The notes under the pieces: model-generated
Seen by the model: the letters and a program-made list of their open reading frames with translations, nothing else
What the model was told of the DNA's origin: nothing
Database searches by the model: none
Assembly: GCF_047654805.1 (NCBI RefSeq)
Contig: NZ_JASGIV010000001.1
Span: 3,100,001-3,164,000, forward strand
DNA: 64,000 bases
Source of the DNA: Pelomonas sp047654805
GTDB lineage: Bacteria > Pseudomonadota > Gammaproteobacteria > Burkholderiales > Burkholderiaceae_C
Direction: 5' to 3'
Shown: in pieces, positions 45,808 through 54,793 of the stretch
Numbering within the stretch: the first letter of the stretch is position 1
Layout of the letters: each line of letters begins with the position of its first letter
Translations under genes and position numbers: made by a program

Positions 45808-47046
45808 TTAGATCATGGTTTGTCCACCGGTGACGTAGACATTGACGCCCGTCATGAAGGCGCTGTCCTCACCGGCCAGGTAGGCCACGCTGTTGGCCAC
45901 GTCGGCCGGCGTGGCGATGCGCTTGAGCGGCGTGCGGGCCGCCTCCATCTTGAAGATGCGCTCGTGGTAATGCTCAGTCATCTCGGTACGGGTCAGCCCC
46001 GGCGAGACCATGTTGACCCGGACTGCATCCTCAGCCCACTCGGCCGCCATCGCCTTGGACAGGCCCAGCAGCGCTGTCTTGGCACTGACGTAGTCAGCCA
46101 GACCCGTCGCCGGCACGCCGCCGACCACCTGCGACAGCAGGTTGACGATGGCACCACCGCCGGCTGCCTTCATCAACGGGTGCACGCTCTGGCAGGTGTT
46201 CAGCACCGCCTTGAGCTGGTAGTCCAGGTGCGCCTCGAAATCGGCCCAGCGCAGCTCAGCGATGGGTCGGTTGGCGAACTCGCCGACTGCCGAATTGACC
46301 AGCACCGTCGGCGCGCCCAGTGTCTGGACGATGCGCGACGTCATCGCAGTCACCTGGGCTGCGTCGCGCACGTCAGCCTGGAAGGCCACCGCAACGCCAC
46401 CTGCATCGACGATCTCGCGCACGACGGCTTCAGCGCGGTCGGCGCTGCGGAAGTAGTTGACCGCCACCGCATAGCCGCGGCGGGCGAGCGTGCGGGCGAT
46501 CTCGGCCCCCATGCCGCGCGATGCACCAGTCACCAGCGCGACGCGGCGCGCGCCCCCCTCCGCCGGCACCACAGTCGCACCGGTAGCGGCGGCCGGCGCG
46601 GCCTCGCGGACCTGGTCGCGCACCTTGACCTTGGCCGTGCCCATGACGACGACCTTGTCGTCGGCGCTGCGAATCTCGGTGTTCAGAACCAGCGTGCTGG
46701 TCGCCTCGCTCTTGGCCGTCACCTTGGCGATCGCTCGGATGGGTTCATCGACCAGCACGGGACGGCGGAAGGTCAGGTCCTGGCCCATGTAGAGCGCATG
46801 CTTTCCTGGCACCCGCATGCCGACCAACTGTGAGAACAGCGAGGCGAGCAGGATGCCGTGGACCACATTGCGGCCGAACTCGGTGCCCGCCGCGTAGTCG
46901 GGGTCCACGTGCAACGGGCTGTGGTCGCCACTGACTGCAGCAAAGGCCCGTACGTCCTGGGCGCTGAAACTGCGCTCGACCTCGAAGACCTGGCCGATGG
47001 CGATGTCGGCGAAGCCAAGCTCGTCAGCCCTGGGCAGGCTGCTCAC
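45808..47046 (-). CDS. MaoC-like dehydratase fused to SDR oxidoreductase
   Basis: This 412-residue protein joins two enzymes. Residues 1-150 are a hot-dog MaoC/PhaJ domain with AVSGDHSPLHVDPDYAAGTEFG, including the Asp-His pair of enoyl hydratases. Residues 165-412 are an SDR with TGASRGMGAEIA, catalytic Ser in LLSQVVGG, and YVSAK. These act on 3-hydroxyacyl and 3-ketoacyl thioesters. The start overlaps the adjacent ACP gene by four bases, suggesting they handle carrier-bound acyl groups together. Confidence 0.88.
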   Translation of the reverse strand: MSSLPRADELGFADIAIGQVFEVERSFSAQDVRAFAAVSGDHSPLHVDPDYAAGTEFGRNVVHGILLASLFSQLVGMRVPGKHALYMGQDLTFRRPVLVDEPIRAIAKVTAKSEATSTLVLNTEIRSADDKVVVMGTAKVKVRDQVREAAPAAATGATVVPAEGGARRVALVTGASRGMGAEIARTLARRGYAVAVNYFRSADRAEAVVREIVDAGGVAVAFQADVRDAAQVTAMTSRIVQTLGAPTVLVNSAVGEFANRPIAELRWADFEAHLDYQLKAVLNTCQSVHPLMKAAGGGAIVNLLSQVVGGVPATGLADYVSAKTALLGLSKAMAAEWAEDAVRVNMVSPGLTRTEMTEHYHERIFKMEAARTPLKRIATPADVANSVAYLAGEDSAFMTGVNVYVTGGQTMI

Positions 47047-47279
47047 AGTTTGGCCCCAAGCACGCCGACGATATCGAAGTAGGAACGCATCATCTCGAAT
47101 TCAGCCGGATCGAGCGAAACCGAGAACTCGTCCTCCAGCGCCAGCACCAGGCTGATGTGGTTGGCCGAGTCCCAGCCCGGCGTGTTGTCCATCGAGGTGT
47201 CGTCGTTGATTTTGTCGGCGTCGAGGTTCAGCACGACGGCCATCACCTCCTTGATGGTCTGCTCGACATTCTTGGACAT
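47043..47279 (-). CDS. Acyl carrier protein (second in locus)
   Basis: The 78-residue protein has the phosphopantetheine site GWDSANHISLV (Ser near 38) and the acidic helices of ACPs. The sequence differs from the XrtA-associated ACP at 30,818. It is preceded by the FkbH-like gene and overlaps the MaoC-SDR gene, so it is the natural carrier for both. The acyl group is not visible from sequence. Confidence 0.9.
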   Translation of the reverse strand: MSKNVEQTIKEVMAVVLNLDADKINDDTSMDNTPGWDSANHISLVLALEDEFSVSLDPAEFEMMRSYFDIVGVLGAKL

Positions 47280-47329
47280 TCATGGGCTCCGATTGAGAAA
47301 ACGTTGCGGACGGGTTCTGCGGCGCGACG

Positions 47330-49225
47330 TCAGCCACCGCGATCAAACCAGTCCGGGAAGGGGATGGCGGCCTCGCGCAGCTCCAGCACCCAGCGGCTGT
47401 TGCCCGCCTCGTCCTCGGACTGCTTGGCGAAGCCATGGCGTTCGAACAGGTCGCGCGCCGGCATGTTCTTGGCGGTCGGCCGCAGCTGGCCGCTCAGCCG
47501 GCTCAGACCCCGTGCCGCCGCCGCCTCGCACAGCTGAGCCAGCATCGCTGTCTCGACGGTACGGCCTATGACGCGGCAGCTGAGCAAGAAGGTGTCGATC
47601 TCCAACTGCTCACCCTGTGCCTGGGCCATCATGATGCCGACGATACCGTTGTCGCCGAAGCGGTCTCGCACGCCCACGGTCAGCAGTTCCCAGTCGGCGG
47701 CGCCCATGCGCCCAGCCACATCGGCCTCGGAGTAGCGGAAGGTCGTCGTGTTGAACTGGTTGGTCTTCTGCGTCAGCTGCGCGGTGCGAGCCAGCGAGGC
47801 GGCATCCACTGGCAGCACGCTGAGCTCCATGGCCAGGCTGCGGTAGTAGTCCTCGATGCTGCCGCTCTCCGCACGCATGCTCTCGGCTTGCGCGCGCTGC
47901 TGATACAGCGCGCCGCGGCGGCGGTCCTCGTCCGAAAGGCCCAGGGTATCGAACAGGCCTTCCTCGAGCAAAGCGTCGACGTAGGCCTCGGGCCGCTTGG
48001 GCAACTGGATCACGGTGACCATGGGCAGCTCGCGCCGCACCTGCTCGCACTCGACCGGGTTGTCGTCGACGAAGACCATGTGCTCCAGGCCGATGCTGAG
48101 CTGCTTGGCGATGCGCTTCAGCGATTCAGCCTTGGGCTCCCAGTGCACCTGCGAAGCGGCGAAGTGCTCGGGCTTGAGCTGCATGAAGGGATGCTGGGCG
48201 AACACCGCGTCCACGTCGGCTGCGTTGTTCTTGCTGGCCAGCGCCAGGATCACGCCGCGCTGCGACAGCGTGCGCACCGCGCGCTGGAATTCGACGAAGG
48301 CGCTGCCAGGGTAATTGGCGCCGAGCTGGATGCCGTCGAGACCGTCCTCACCGATCACGCCGCCCCACATCGTGTTGTCGAGGTCCAGTACCAGGCACTT
48401 CTTGCTCATCCCGTTGAGCGCGCGCGCGTACTTCATGTACTCGCGGGTCAGTGCACCCAGCATCGCCGCGGAGATGGGCGCCTTGGCGTAGAGCCGCATG
48501 CGTGCGTCGTACCACTGGCGCACGCCGTGCTGGGCCACCAGCGCTGCATAGTCCAACACATAGGCGTCGACGACGCCGGCCAGGCCATCGGACAGCTCAC
48601 GATTGAACGTGGCCAATGCTGCCTGCTGCGACTGCACAAGCCGCAGGTCGGCGATGCCGGCAGCACGGTGCAGCGGCTGGGCCAGGTTGTGCACCAGCAG
48701 CGGCTTGCCATGTCGCTCGCGGAACTGGCGCGCCAGCTCGACGACTTCCTGGCGGCAGCGCTGCGCCGCGTCAGCCAACACAGGGCTGGCCGGGTCGATG
48801 GACATGAAGTCACCGTACAGCTCGGGCAACCAGTCCTCGCCCTCGACCGCCAGGATGGTCAAGTCGGGCGCAAAGGCGTAGAGCCCGCTGGCCGGGTTGA
48901 GCACCTCCTGGCGCACTTGGCCGAAGCCGGGCTGGTAGATCTCGATGCGCAGGCCGTTGGCGAAGCCCTGAGCGACCAGCGCATCATGGATGAACTCGAT
49001 GGAGAACGACGAGAGCAATGCGACTTTCAGCGGCTTGAGGCCGCCATCGGCGCCCAGGCCATCGGCAAGCTGGCGCACCAGGCGCTGGTTCAACACGCTG
49101 GCCTGCTCGTTCAGCAGCAAGCGCGCCGACTCGACGGCGGCCGACAGCCGCCCCTCAGCCAGATGGGCCTTCAGCTCACCACGGCGGTCGGGGGCCGTCG
49201 CCGCGCCACGTGCGGGCTCAGTCAT
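47330..49225 (-). CDS. FkbH-like HAD-IIIC protein
   Basis: This 631-residue protein has an N-terminal SGNH-like region (LLSSFSIEFIHDALVAQG), the HAD core with motif LVLDLDNTMWGGVIGEDG near residue 280, FVDDNPVECEQVRRELP, and a C-terminal GNAT-like part (GIMMAQAQGEQLEIDTFLL). FkbH-type proteins load glyceryl units from 1,3-bisphosphoglycerate onto ACPs. The ATG at 49225 overlaps the preceding AAC(3) gene by eight bases; a GTG at 49237 is an alternative. With the adjacent ACP it could supply a three-carbon acyl group. Confidence 0.88.
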   Translation of the reverse strand: MTEPARGAATAPDRRGELKAHLAEGRLSAAVESARLLLNEQASVLNQRLVRQLADGLGADGGLKPLKVALLSSFSIEFIHDALVAQGFANGLRIEIYQPGFGQVRQEVLNPASGLYAFAPDLTILAVEGEDWLPELYGDFMSIDPASPVLADAAQRCRQEVVELARQFRERHGKPLLVHNLAQPLHRAAGIADLRLVQSQQAALATFNRELSDGLAGVVDAYVLDYAALVAQHGVRQWYDARMRLYAKAPISAAMLGALTREYMKYARALNGMSKKCLVLDLDNTMWGGVIGEDGLDGIQLGANYPGSAFVEFQRAVRTLSQRGVILALASKNNAADVDAVFAQHPFMQLKPEHFAASQVHWEPKAESLKRIAKQLSIGLEHMVFVDDNPVECEQVRRELPMVTVIQLPKRPEAYVDALLEEGLFDTLGLSDEDRRRGALYQQRAQAESMRAESGSIEDYYRSLAMELSVLPVDAASLARTAQLTQKTNQFNTTTFRYSEADVAGRMGAADWELLTVGVRDRFGDNGIVGIMMAQAQGEQLEIDTFLLSCRVIGRTVETAMLAQLCEAAAARGLSRLSGQLRPTAKNMPARDLFERHGFAKQSEDEAGNSRWVLELREAAIPFPDWFDRGG

Positions 49226-50066
49226 AGCAGTAAACACCTTGTTGAATCATCTCGCCGACCGCCTTCTCGACGCCTGAGGCCTGCAGCACGGCGATTCGCA
49301 GCCGGCCGATGCGCCCCTCACGCCAGGCGCCGAGGCGCTTCAGGTGAGGGACGAGCTTGTGCAGGTTGCGACGCTTCGAGAGCGCTGGCGCGTAAAGCCG
49401 CGTGCGCGTCTCCAGAAGTTCCGCCTGCATGTTCTTGGAGACGAGGGTGAACACCTCTTCAGTGAACGGACTCTCGGGAAACCTGGCCTCGAAGAGCTCT
49501 TCGAGGTAGTGATAGAAGGTCAGCACCGAGATATCCGTGCCGAGAAGCAGGATCTTGCCGTCACGCCGGAGCAGCGCCTCGAAGGGGCTGCCGCGGCCGC
49601 AAGGCGTCGTGCTGAGGTGGTGCCCCTGAGCGGCCTCCGCCGCGCCCTGCCCCCAGCAGGCGACGGCATGGGTCGGGTGGACGCTGCGCACGACACCGGC
49701 CGTGCGGCGGAACAGCTCGCTGACCAAGCCCATGCGCGAAGGCGAGCGCCGCGCGTCGAACACCTGGCCGCTGCGCGCAAAATCGATCGCCGAGCCGGTG
49801 AACCCCATCGTGGGCATCAGCAGCAGGCCCTCGGCGCCGACGGCGGCCTGCAGCGCCTGGATCACGTCGTTGGGCTTGCCCTGAAAACCCTCGAAGGCGT
49901 CGAATGAACTGTGCACCAGCACGACGTCTCCACGCGCCAGGCCCAACTGCGCGAGGCGTGCCTGCAGCGCCTGCGCGTCGAAGGCGAAAAACCGGCCGAA
50001 AATGGCTCGCCTCAGAGACCGGGCACGGGTCTTGACGGCACTCTTCAGACTCTTCATTCTGGACAT
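49218..50066 (-). CDS. AAC(3) family N-acetyltransferase
   Basis: The 282-residue protein has the antibiotic-acetyltransferase fold with VVLVHSSFDAFEGFQG, GLLLMPTMGFTGSAIDFA, SRMGLVSELFRRTAGVVRSVHPTHAVACWG and the late ILLLGTDISVLTFYHYLEE. Members in polysaccharide loci acylate amino sugars rather than aminoglycosides. I start at 50066. The frame extends upstream to 50147 without family match. It may be the transferase for the acyl group made by the FkbH/ACP module. Confidence 0.85.
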   Translation of the reverse strand: MSRMKSLKSAVKTRARSLRRAIFGRFFAFDAQALQARLAQLGLARGDVVLVHSSFDAFEGFQGKPNDVIQALQAAVGAEGLLLMPTMGFTGSAIDFARSGQVFDARRSPSRMGLVSELFRRTAGVVRSVHPTHAVACWGQGAAEAAQGHHLSTTPCGRGSPFEALLRRDGKILLLGTDISVLTFYHYLEELFEARFPESPFTEEVFTLVSKNMQAELLETRTRLYAPALSKRRNLHKLVPHLKRLGAWREGRIGRLRIAVLQASGVEKAVGEMIQQGVYCYD

Positions 50067-50177
50067 CCGGACACTGTAACGACAGGCCCGGCGCCGCCGA
50101 AGCGGCACCCGTGCGGGCTCGGTCGTTTTCACCGCAAGACTACTCATCTGCGGGGGATAAATCGCTATCGCGCAGTC

Positions 50178-51122
50178 TCAGCGCAGCAACCCGGCGGCAT
50201 GGGCCAGCCGCTCGGCGGCCAGCACCTGGGCCACCCCCACGGCCAGACTGGTGGACGAGGCGGGCCGCGCCGTTCCCCAGGTCGAGCGGAATTGCACCCG
50301 TCGCAGGTAGAGGCTACTGAGCTGGCTGGCGCTGGTGGCGATCAGGACGGGCCGCCGGGCGACCCGGCGAAAGGTCGCCACGATCTCGGCGATGGACGTG
50401 GGTCGTTCGGCAGCGATGATGCGCATGCGGTCGGCGCCGGGCGCCAGGCTTTGCAGCGAGTCAATGATCAGCTCGGCAGCATCTTCCGCCGTGATGTAGT
50501 CACGCACGGTGTCGAAAGGCACAAAGATCTGGATAGGCCGGTTGCGCACGATGCTGCGCGCCATGTGGGAGATCAGCCCCTGCCGTTTGCCACGGGCCTG
50601 GCCGGTGCCATACAGCGTGGAGATGCGGGCAGTCAACGCAGCCACTGGCAGCCCGCGGCCGCAGAAGTCGGTCAGCAGCCCCTCCTGCGCCAGCTTGGCC
50701 TCGGCATAGGGTGTCGTAGGAGCAATATCGCAGTTCTCGTCGATGACGTCCGCGCGTAGCCCGGCGTAGATGGCACCTGCAGAGCTGGCGAGCGCGATGC
50801 GCCCAGGCCTTGCAGCCGACAAGCCGCTGTCGGACACAACCTTGAGCAGTTCGCCCCATGCCAGCGTCTCGTTGGCCAGCTCAGCTGCCGTGCTCCCCAT
50901 GGCACCCACGCCAGCAGCCCAATAGAGGTTCCAGGCATCAGCATGCAGCGCTCGCTGCTCGAACTCGGCGACGGCCGCGCGAATCTGCCCGGCCAGGCGC
51001 TCCGGTTCGGTCCAGCTGAAGCGTTCGCTGGGCAGGAAGCGCTCGCCCCCCCGCGCCTGCAGGCTGCGGACCAGCGCCGCGCCCAGCAAACCACCGCCGC
51101 CGATCACCCAGTCGAGCGTCAT
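50178..51122 (-). CDS. NAD-dependent epimerase/dehydratase family protein
   Basis: This 314-residue extended SDR has the Rossmann glycine motif GGGGLLGAALVRSL at the N-terminus, the catalytic Ser in LASSAGAIYAG, and YAEAKLAQE as YxxxK. It also has TARISTLYGTGQARGKRQGLI. It likely interconverts nucleotide-sugar forms. I take the ATG at 51122, which overlaps the GT2 gene by four bases. The longer frame upstream is not supported. Confidence 0.9.
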   Translation of the reverse strand: MTLDWVIGGGGLLGAALVRSLQARGGERFLPSERFSWTEPERLAGQIRAAVAEFEQRALHADAWNLYWAAGVGAMGSTAAELANETLAWGELLKVVSDSGLSAARPGRIALASSAGAIYAGLRADVIDENCDIAPTTPYAEAKLAQEGLLTDFCGRGLPVAALTARISTLYGTGQARGKRQGLISHMARSIVRNRPIQIFVPFDTVRDYITAEDAAELIIDSLQSLAPGADRMRIIAAERPTSIAEIVATFRRVARRPVLIATSASQLSSLYLRRVQFRSTWGTARPASSTSLAVGVAQVLAAERLAHAAGLLR

Positions 51123-52105
51123 CCTGGCGGTGCCGCGCGCGTCGGCTTGGTGGCGACCACATACAGCGGCTTGCCCATCACGATGCCCATGGTGACCGCC
51201 ATGTACTCGGCGATGACACCCAGCGCGGTGAGGATGCACCCCGAGAAGAAGGCCACGACGATCAGCAGCGAGGTCCAGCCCTGCACGGGCACGTCGCCCA
51301 TCAGCTTGAGGAACAGCGCGTACAACGCGATCAGCACGGCGAAGGCGACGGAGCTGAAGCCCATCAGCGTGATCAACCTCAGTGGCCGCGTACCGGTGGT
51401 GAAGATGAGGTTCCAGAAATGCCCGAGCAGCTTCCAATAGGTGTAGCCTGAGGGGCGGTCCATCTCCTGGCGCAGCGCCAGCGGGCAATGACCGATACGC
51501 CCGGTGATCCAGAACAGGCCGACGTCAAGATAGACGCCGTTGCCGCAGTAGGCTGCCAGTGTGCGTGCGATCTCGCCGTCGAGCAGCCGGAAACTGTTGA
51601 AGCGGCCGATGGCACGGTTTCCCAGCACCTTGCCCGTGATCGCCTTGGCCGTGCGGCTGGCCGCGTTGCGCAGCCAGCCGTGGGGTGGCGGATTGGTTGG
51701 CTGGCAGTAAACGAGCTGAAAAGCGCCAGCCAGCGCCGTATCAAGCATCTGTCCGATGTCCCGCGGATCTTGCTGGCCGTCCTCGTCCAGCGTAACCACC
51801 CATTCGCCCGTGGCGCTGGCCATGCCGGCCAGCGTGGCCGCGTGCTGCCCGTAGTTGCGCGACAGCCAGACCGGCCGCACGAACGGATGCTCGGCCGCCA
51901 GTCGCTCGATCACCAGGTCGGACCGATCGGGGCCGCAGTCATGCACAAGCAGCAGCTCATTGACGATGAGACGGTGCCCGTCCGGGGTGCGGGTCTCCTG
52001 CGTCAGCGGAAGGATCTCCTTCACCAGGGTCTCGAGCGTGCTTTCCCCCCGGTAGACGGGGACGACGAGAGAGATTCGATGCAGGGTGGATTCCACGGAT
52101 GCCAT
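51119..52105 (-). CDS. Glycosyltransferase family 2 with two C-terminal TM helices
   Basis: The 328-residue protein has the GT-A fold start SLVVPVYRGESTLETLVKEI and the catalytic DxD-like TLDEDGQQDP near residue 105, then QEMDRPSGYTYWKL. Two transmembrane segments follow (MGFSSVAFAVLIALYALFL and SLLIVVAFFSGCILTALGVI). This is the ArnC/GtrB/dolichol-phosphate-mannose synthase type, which links a sugar to polyprenyl phosphate. The GtrA-like gene upstream is its usual partner. Confidence 0.92.
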   Translation of the reverse strand: MASVESTLHRISLVVPVYRGESTLETLVKEILPLTQETRTPDGHRLIVNELLLVHDCGPDRSDLVIERLAAEHPFVRPVWLSRNYGQHAATLAGMASATGEWVVTLDEDGQQDPRDIGQMLDTALAGAFQLVYCQPTNPPPHGWLRNAASRTAKAITGKVLGNRAIGRFNSFRLLDGEIARTLAAYCGNGVYLDVGLFWITGRIGHCPLALRQEMDRPSGYTYWKLLGHFWNLIFTTGTRPLRLITLMGFSSVAFAVLIALYALFLKLMGDVPVQGWTSLLIVVAFFSGCILTALGVIAEYMAVTMGIVMGKPLYVVATKPTRAAPPG

Positions 52106-52128
52106 GGGTTTCTGGTTTTCGGGAGTTG

Positions 52129-52539
52129 CTATCGGGCGCCCGGTCGTTGCGCCGCAGTCCGCGCGGAAAAGGCGAAGTGGCGGGATCCCAGGTAGGAAAT
52201 GATGGCATAGGGCACCATGCCCAGCACATGGGCGCCGTAGTCGTTGACGCCCAGCGCGATCAGTCCCAGTACACAGGCCAGATTGACCACGTAGGCGACG
52301 CCCTGGATCAACAGGAACGCCGGTAGCGAACGCACCACCGACCCCGTGTGACGGAAGGTCCAGCGGCGGTTGAGGTTGTAGCCGTTGATCAGCCCTAGCA
52401 CGTAGCCCAACGCGTTGGCCGGCGCATCGGCCAGCCCCCAGAAATACTTGGTCGCAAAGATGACCGCCAGGGTGACGCCCGTATTGGTGAGTCCAACGAT
52501 GATGAACTTGACCAGGGTGGTCGACTGGGACTGGGACAC
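52129..52539 (-). CDS. GtrA family membrane protein
   Basis: This 136-residue protein has four transmembrane segments with the GtrA landmarks FIIVGLTNTGVTLAVIF at the start, YVLGLINGYNLNRRWTF in the middle and YLGSRHFAFS at the end. GtrA proteins probably flip polyprenyl-phosphate sugars across the inner membrane. It directly precedes the GT2 gene. Confidence 0.92.
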   Translation of the reverse strand: MSQSQSTTLVKFIIVGLTNTGVTLAVIFATKYFWGLADAPANALGYVLGLINGYNLNRRWTFRHTGSVVRSLPAFLLIQGVAYVVNLACVLGLIALGVNDYGAHVLGMVPYAIISYLGSRHFAFSARTAAQRPGAR

Positions 52540-52548
52540 GTCAACTCC

Positions 52549-53535
52549 TCAGGACCGAGACAGCAGCCGCTGGACTGTCACGAGCGCGGCGGGCAAGGCG
52601 AGCACCAGCACCATCATATGAGCGCGTACTTCCTCGTAATTGGTCAGCAGCAGGTGGATCAGGCTCATCGCCAGCGCGAACAGCAGCGACATCGCGACGA
52701 AGCGGGGCTGGCCGCGCCAGCCGAACAGCGCCAGCACCAGCGGCAGCGCATGGACCAGCAGCGGCGGATAACCCAGCGCCATGCTCTTCAGCTTGGCCCA
52801 GTTGCTGCCAAGCTGCTCCAGCACGCCGGACAACGCGAAGCGTGAGGCCTCCGCCGGGTCGCCGAACAAGCGTCCCAGGACCATGCTGGTGCCTACGACC
52901 AGTCCTGCCAGTATTAGTGACTCGACCACCAGCCGCTGGCGCCCTTCGCGCCGGAGATGGGTCGCGAAGTAGAGCGCGGGCAGCAGTACGGTGTCGAACT
53001 TGACGATCACGCTCAGCACTAGCCCGACGGCCAGCAGGCCGAAGCGCCGGTCCGCGATCAGCCCCAAAAGCACGATCCACAGGAAAAGCTGGAGGCGATC
53101 CCACGGGTGAAAGAGCTGGAAGAAATAGGTCAACGGCAGGACCGCGCTGAAGTACAGCACCCCCACCAGGGCCATCGTGCTGGAGGCCCATCGCCGCAGG
53201 TAGGCGAACAATGCCACCAGGGAGAGCATGAGGAAGACAGTGTCGATCAGCTTGTAGACGGCTCCGATCCGAAGGCCCGTGGCCTCACGCACCGCCTCGG
53301 CCAGATAGACCACGCCGACGCGTTTTTGCACTGACAGCGCGCCCCACTCTGCCCAGGTCCTGCCCCCCGGCGGATGGTTGTCCAGGATCGCCTGATGCAG
53401 CACCGCACGCTGCTCCTCGATCTGCTTGCCGTAGATGGTGGCGTCGCCCACCCACCCCTGCAGCGCCAGACTGATGGAAGCGAGGAGCCAGAGCAGCGCC
53501 GCCCTGGCCCACACGCCTTCCAGCCTTGCGCCCAT
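52549..53535 (-). CDS. Polytopic membrane protein, GT-C-like
   Basis: The 328-residue protein has about eight to nine hydrophobic segments. An extracytoplasmic loop between the first two carries EEQRAVLHQAILDNHPPGG. It resembles GT-C type glycosyltransferases that use polyprenyl-phosphate sugars made by GT2/GtrA pairs, but no clear catalytic motif is visible. I take the ATG at 53535, one base before the neighbouring GT stop. Function is inference. Confidence 0.75.
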   Translation of the reverse strand: MGARLEGVWARAALLWLLASISLALQGWVGDATIYGKQIEEQRAVLHQAILDNHPPGGRTWAEWGALSVQKRVGVVYLAEAVREATGLRIGAVYKLIDTVFLMLSLVALFAYLRRWASSTMALVGVLYFSAVLPLTYFFQLFHPWDRLQLFLWIVLLGLIADRRFGLLAVGLVLSVIVKFDTVLLPALYFATHLRREGRQRLVVESLILAGLVVGTSMVLGRLFGDPAEASRFALSGVLEQLGSNWAKLKSMALGYPPLLVHALPLVLALFGWRGQPRFVAMSLLFALAMSLIHLLLTNYEEVRAHMMVLVLALPAALVTVQRLLSRS

Positions 53536-53536
53536 G

Positions 53537-54793
53537 TCAGGCCCTGCCCGCGCCGCGGACCTGCTCAAGCAGCTCCGCCATCGCCTCGGAGCGGCCGCGA
53601 CGGGAGGCTGCTCGCACTGCCTCGGGCAATGGCAGGACCGCGTCGCCGGCGCGCCAGCGCCGCACAAGAGCCGGCAGCGCCGCCTCGATCGCCTCGACCG
53701 AGTTGATGGAGACAATGTCAGGCAGCCCCGCGCCCCGGAGCACGCCAGCGGTATCGCCAACCGGGTCAGTCAGGCCGAGGATGGGGCGGCCGGCGCGCAG
53801 GTACTCGTAGACCTTGGCCGGGATCTGCGCGTTGCAGTTCGAGGCCTGCATGACCAGCAGCGCATCGACCGAAGTCATCTCAGCCAGCGCTTCGCGATAC
53901 GGCACCGCAGGACTGATCTCGATGAAATCGCTAGCCCCATGCTTGGTGGCCAAATCGCGAAGCAACTGCTCATGGACCGCTGCGCGGAAGCGCACGCGCA
54001 GCTCGGCAGGCATCAGGCGGCCGCTGCGCTGCAGATTGCCCAGGGCGGTGAAGAACTGGGTAGGGTCGCGCTCGGATGCGTAGACGATGCCACTGTGCAG
54101 CAGCACCAGCGGCCTGTCTCCAAACGCACCATGGCTCGCGCCGCCGGCCGGCTTGACGCTGGCAAAGCTCTCCTCGTCGTAGCCGTTCTCGAGCACGACG
54201 ATGCGCCCGGCAGCTTCGGGGTAGCGCTCCTGGTACATCCGAGCCGCACCGGGTGTCGTGAACACGCAGCGGCTCGCATGCCGCATCGCCGCCTGCTCGA
54301 TCTCGTGGAAGGACTTCCAGGTGAGCGGATCGGCCGGGTAGCCATCGTGCGCCATCGGGTCGCGGAAATCGGCAACCCAGGGGATACCGGTCTTGCGATG
54401 GAGCGCTGCGCCGATCACATGGGCGCTGGCGATGGGATAGGTGGACCAGATCACGTCGGGGCGGAATTCGCGGATCAGCTGCATGCCCTGACGCACACCG
54501 TCGAACTTCCAACTGATCCAGCGATCCGGACGCGCCATCCAGCCGAAATAACGCCCCCCCATCTGTAAGTGGCGGGCCGTGTCGAGCGCGAAGGCGCGCC
54601 GCACGGGCGTTCCGGCAGGAACCTCCGCCAGCAGGTCGTCGCTGGTCCGCTCATAGGCCCGCGGATGAGTGCTCAGCACCGCCGTCTGCCATCCGAACTC
54701 GGGCAGTTGCTGCACGAAACGCAGGGTGCGCTGGATCCCGCTGCTGCCGGCCAGCGGCGGGAAATGGTAGGCAATCATCAACACGCGCGTCAT
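53537..54793 (-). CDS. Glycosyltransferase, GT4-like
   Basis: This 418-residue GT-B protein starts MTRVLMIAYHFPPLAGSSGIQRTLRF and has IWSTYPIASAHVIGAALHRK, GIPWVADFRDPMAHDGYP and the late KVYEYLRAGRPILGLTDP. These are landmarks of GT4-like transferases in surface polysaccharide loci. It overlaps the next glycosyltransferase by four bases. Donor and acceptor are unknown. Confidence 0.9.
   Translation of the reverse strand: MTRVLMIAYHFPPLAGSSGIQRTLRFVQQLPEFGWQTAVLSTHPRAYERTSDDLLAEVPAGTPVRRAFALDTARHLQMGGRYFGWMARPDRWISWKFDGVRQGMQLIREFRPDVIWSTYPIASAHVIGAALHRKTGIPWVADFRDPMAHDGYPADPLTWKSFHEIEQAAMRHASRCVFTTPGAARMYQERYPEAAGRIVVLENGYDEESFASVKPAGGASHGAFGDRPLVLLHSGIVYASERDPTQFFTALGNLQRSGRLMPAELRVRFRAAVHEQLLRDLATKHGASDFIEISPAVPYREALAEMTSVDALLVMQASNCNAQIPAKVYEYLRAGRPILGLTDPVGDTAGVLRGAGLPDIVSINSVEAIEAALPALVRRWRAGDAVLPLPEAVRAASRRGRSEAMAELLEQVRGAGRA

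Noticed and set aside
47435..49450. 671-codon plus-strand open frame opposite the FkbH-like gene
   Set aside because: The opposite strand encodes a clear FkbH-like protein with HAD motifs; this frame has no recognisable domain.
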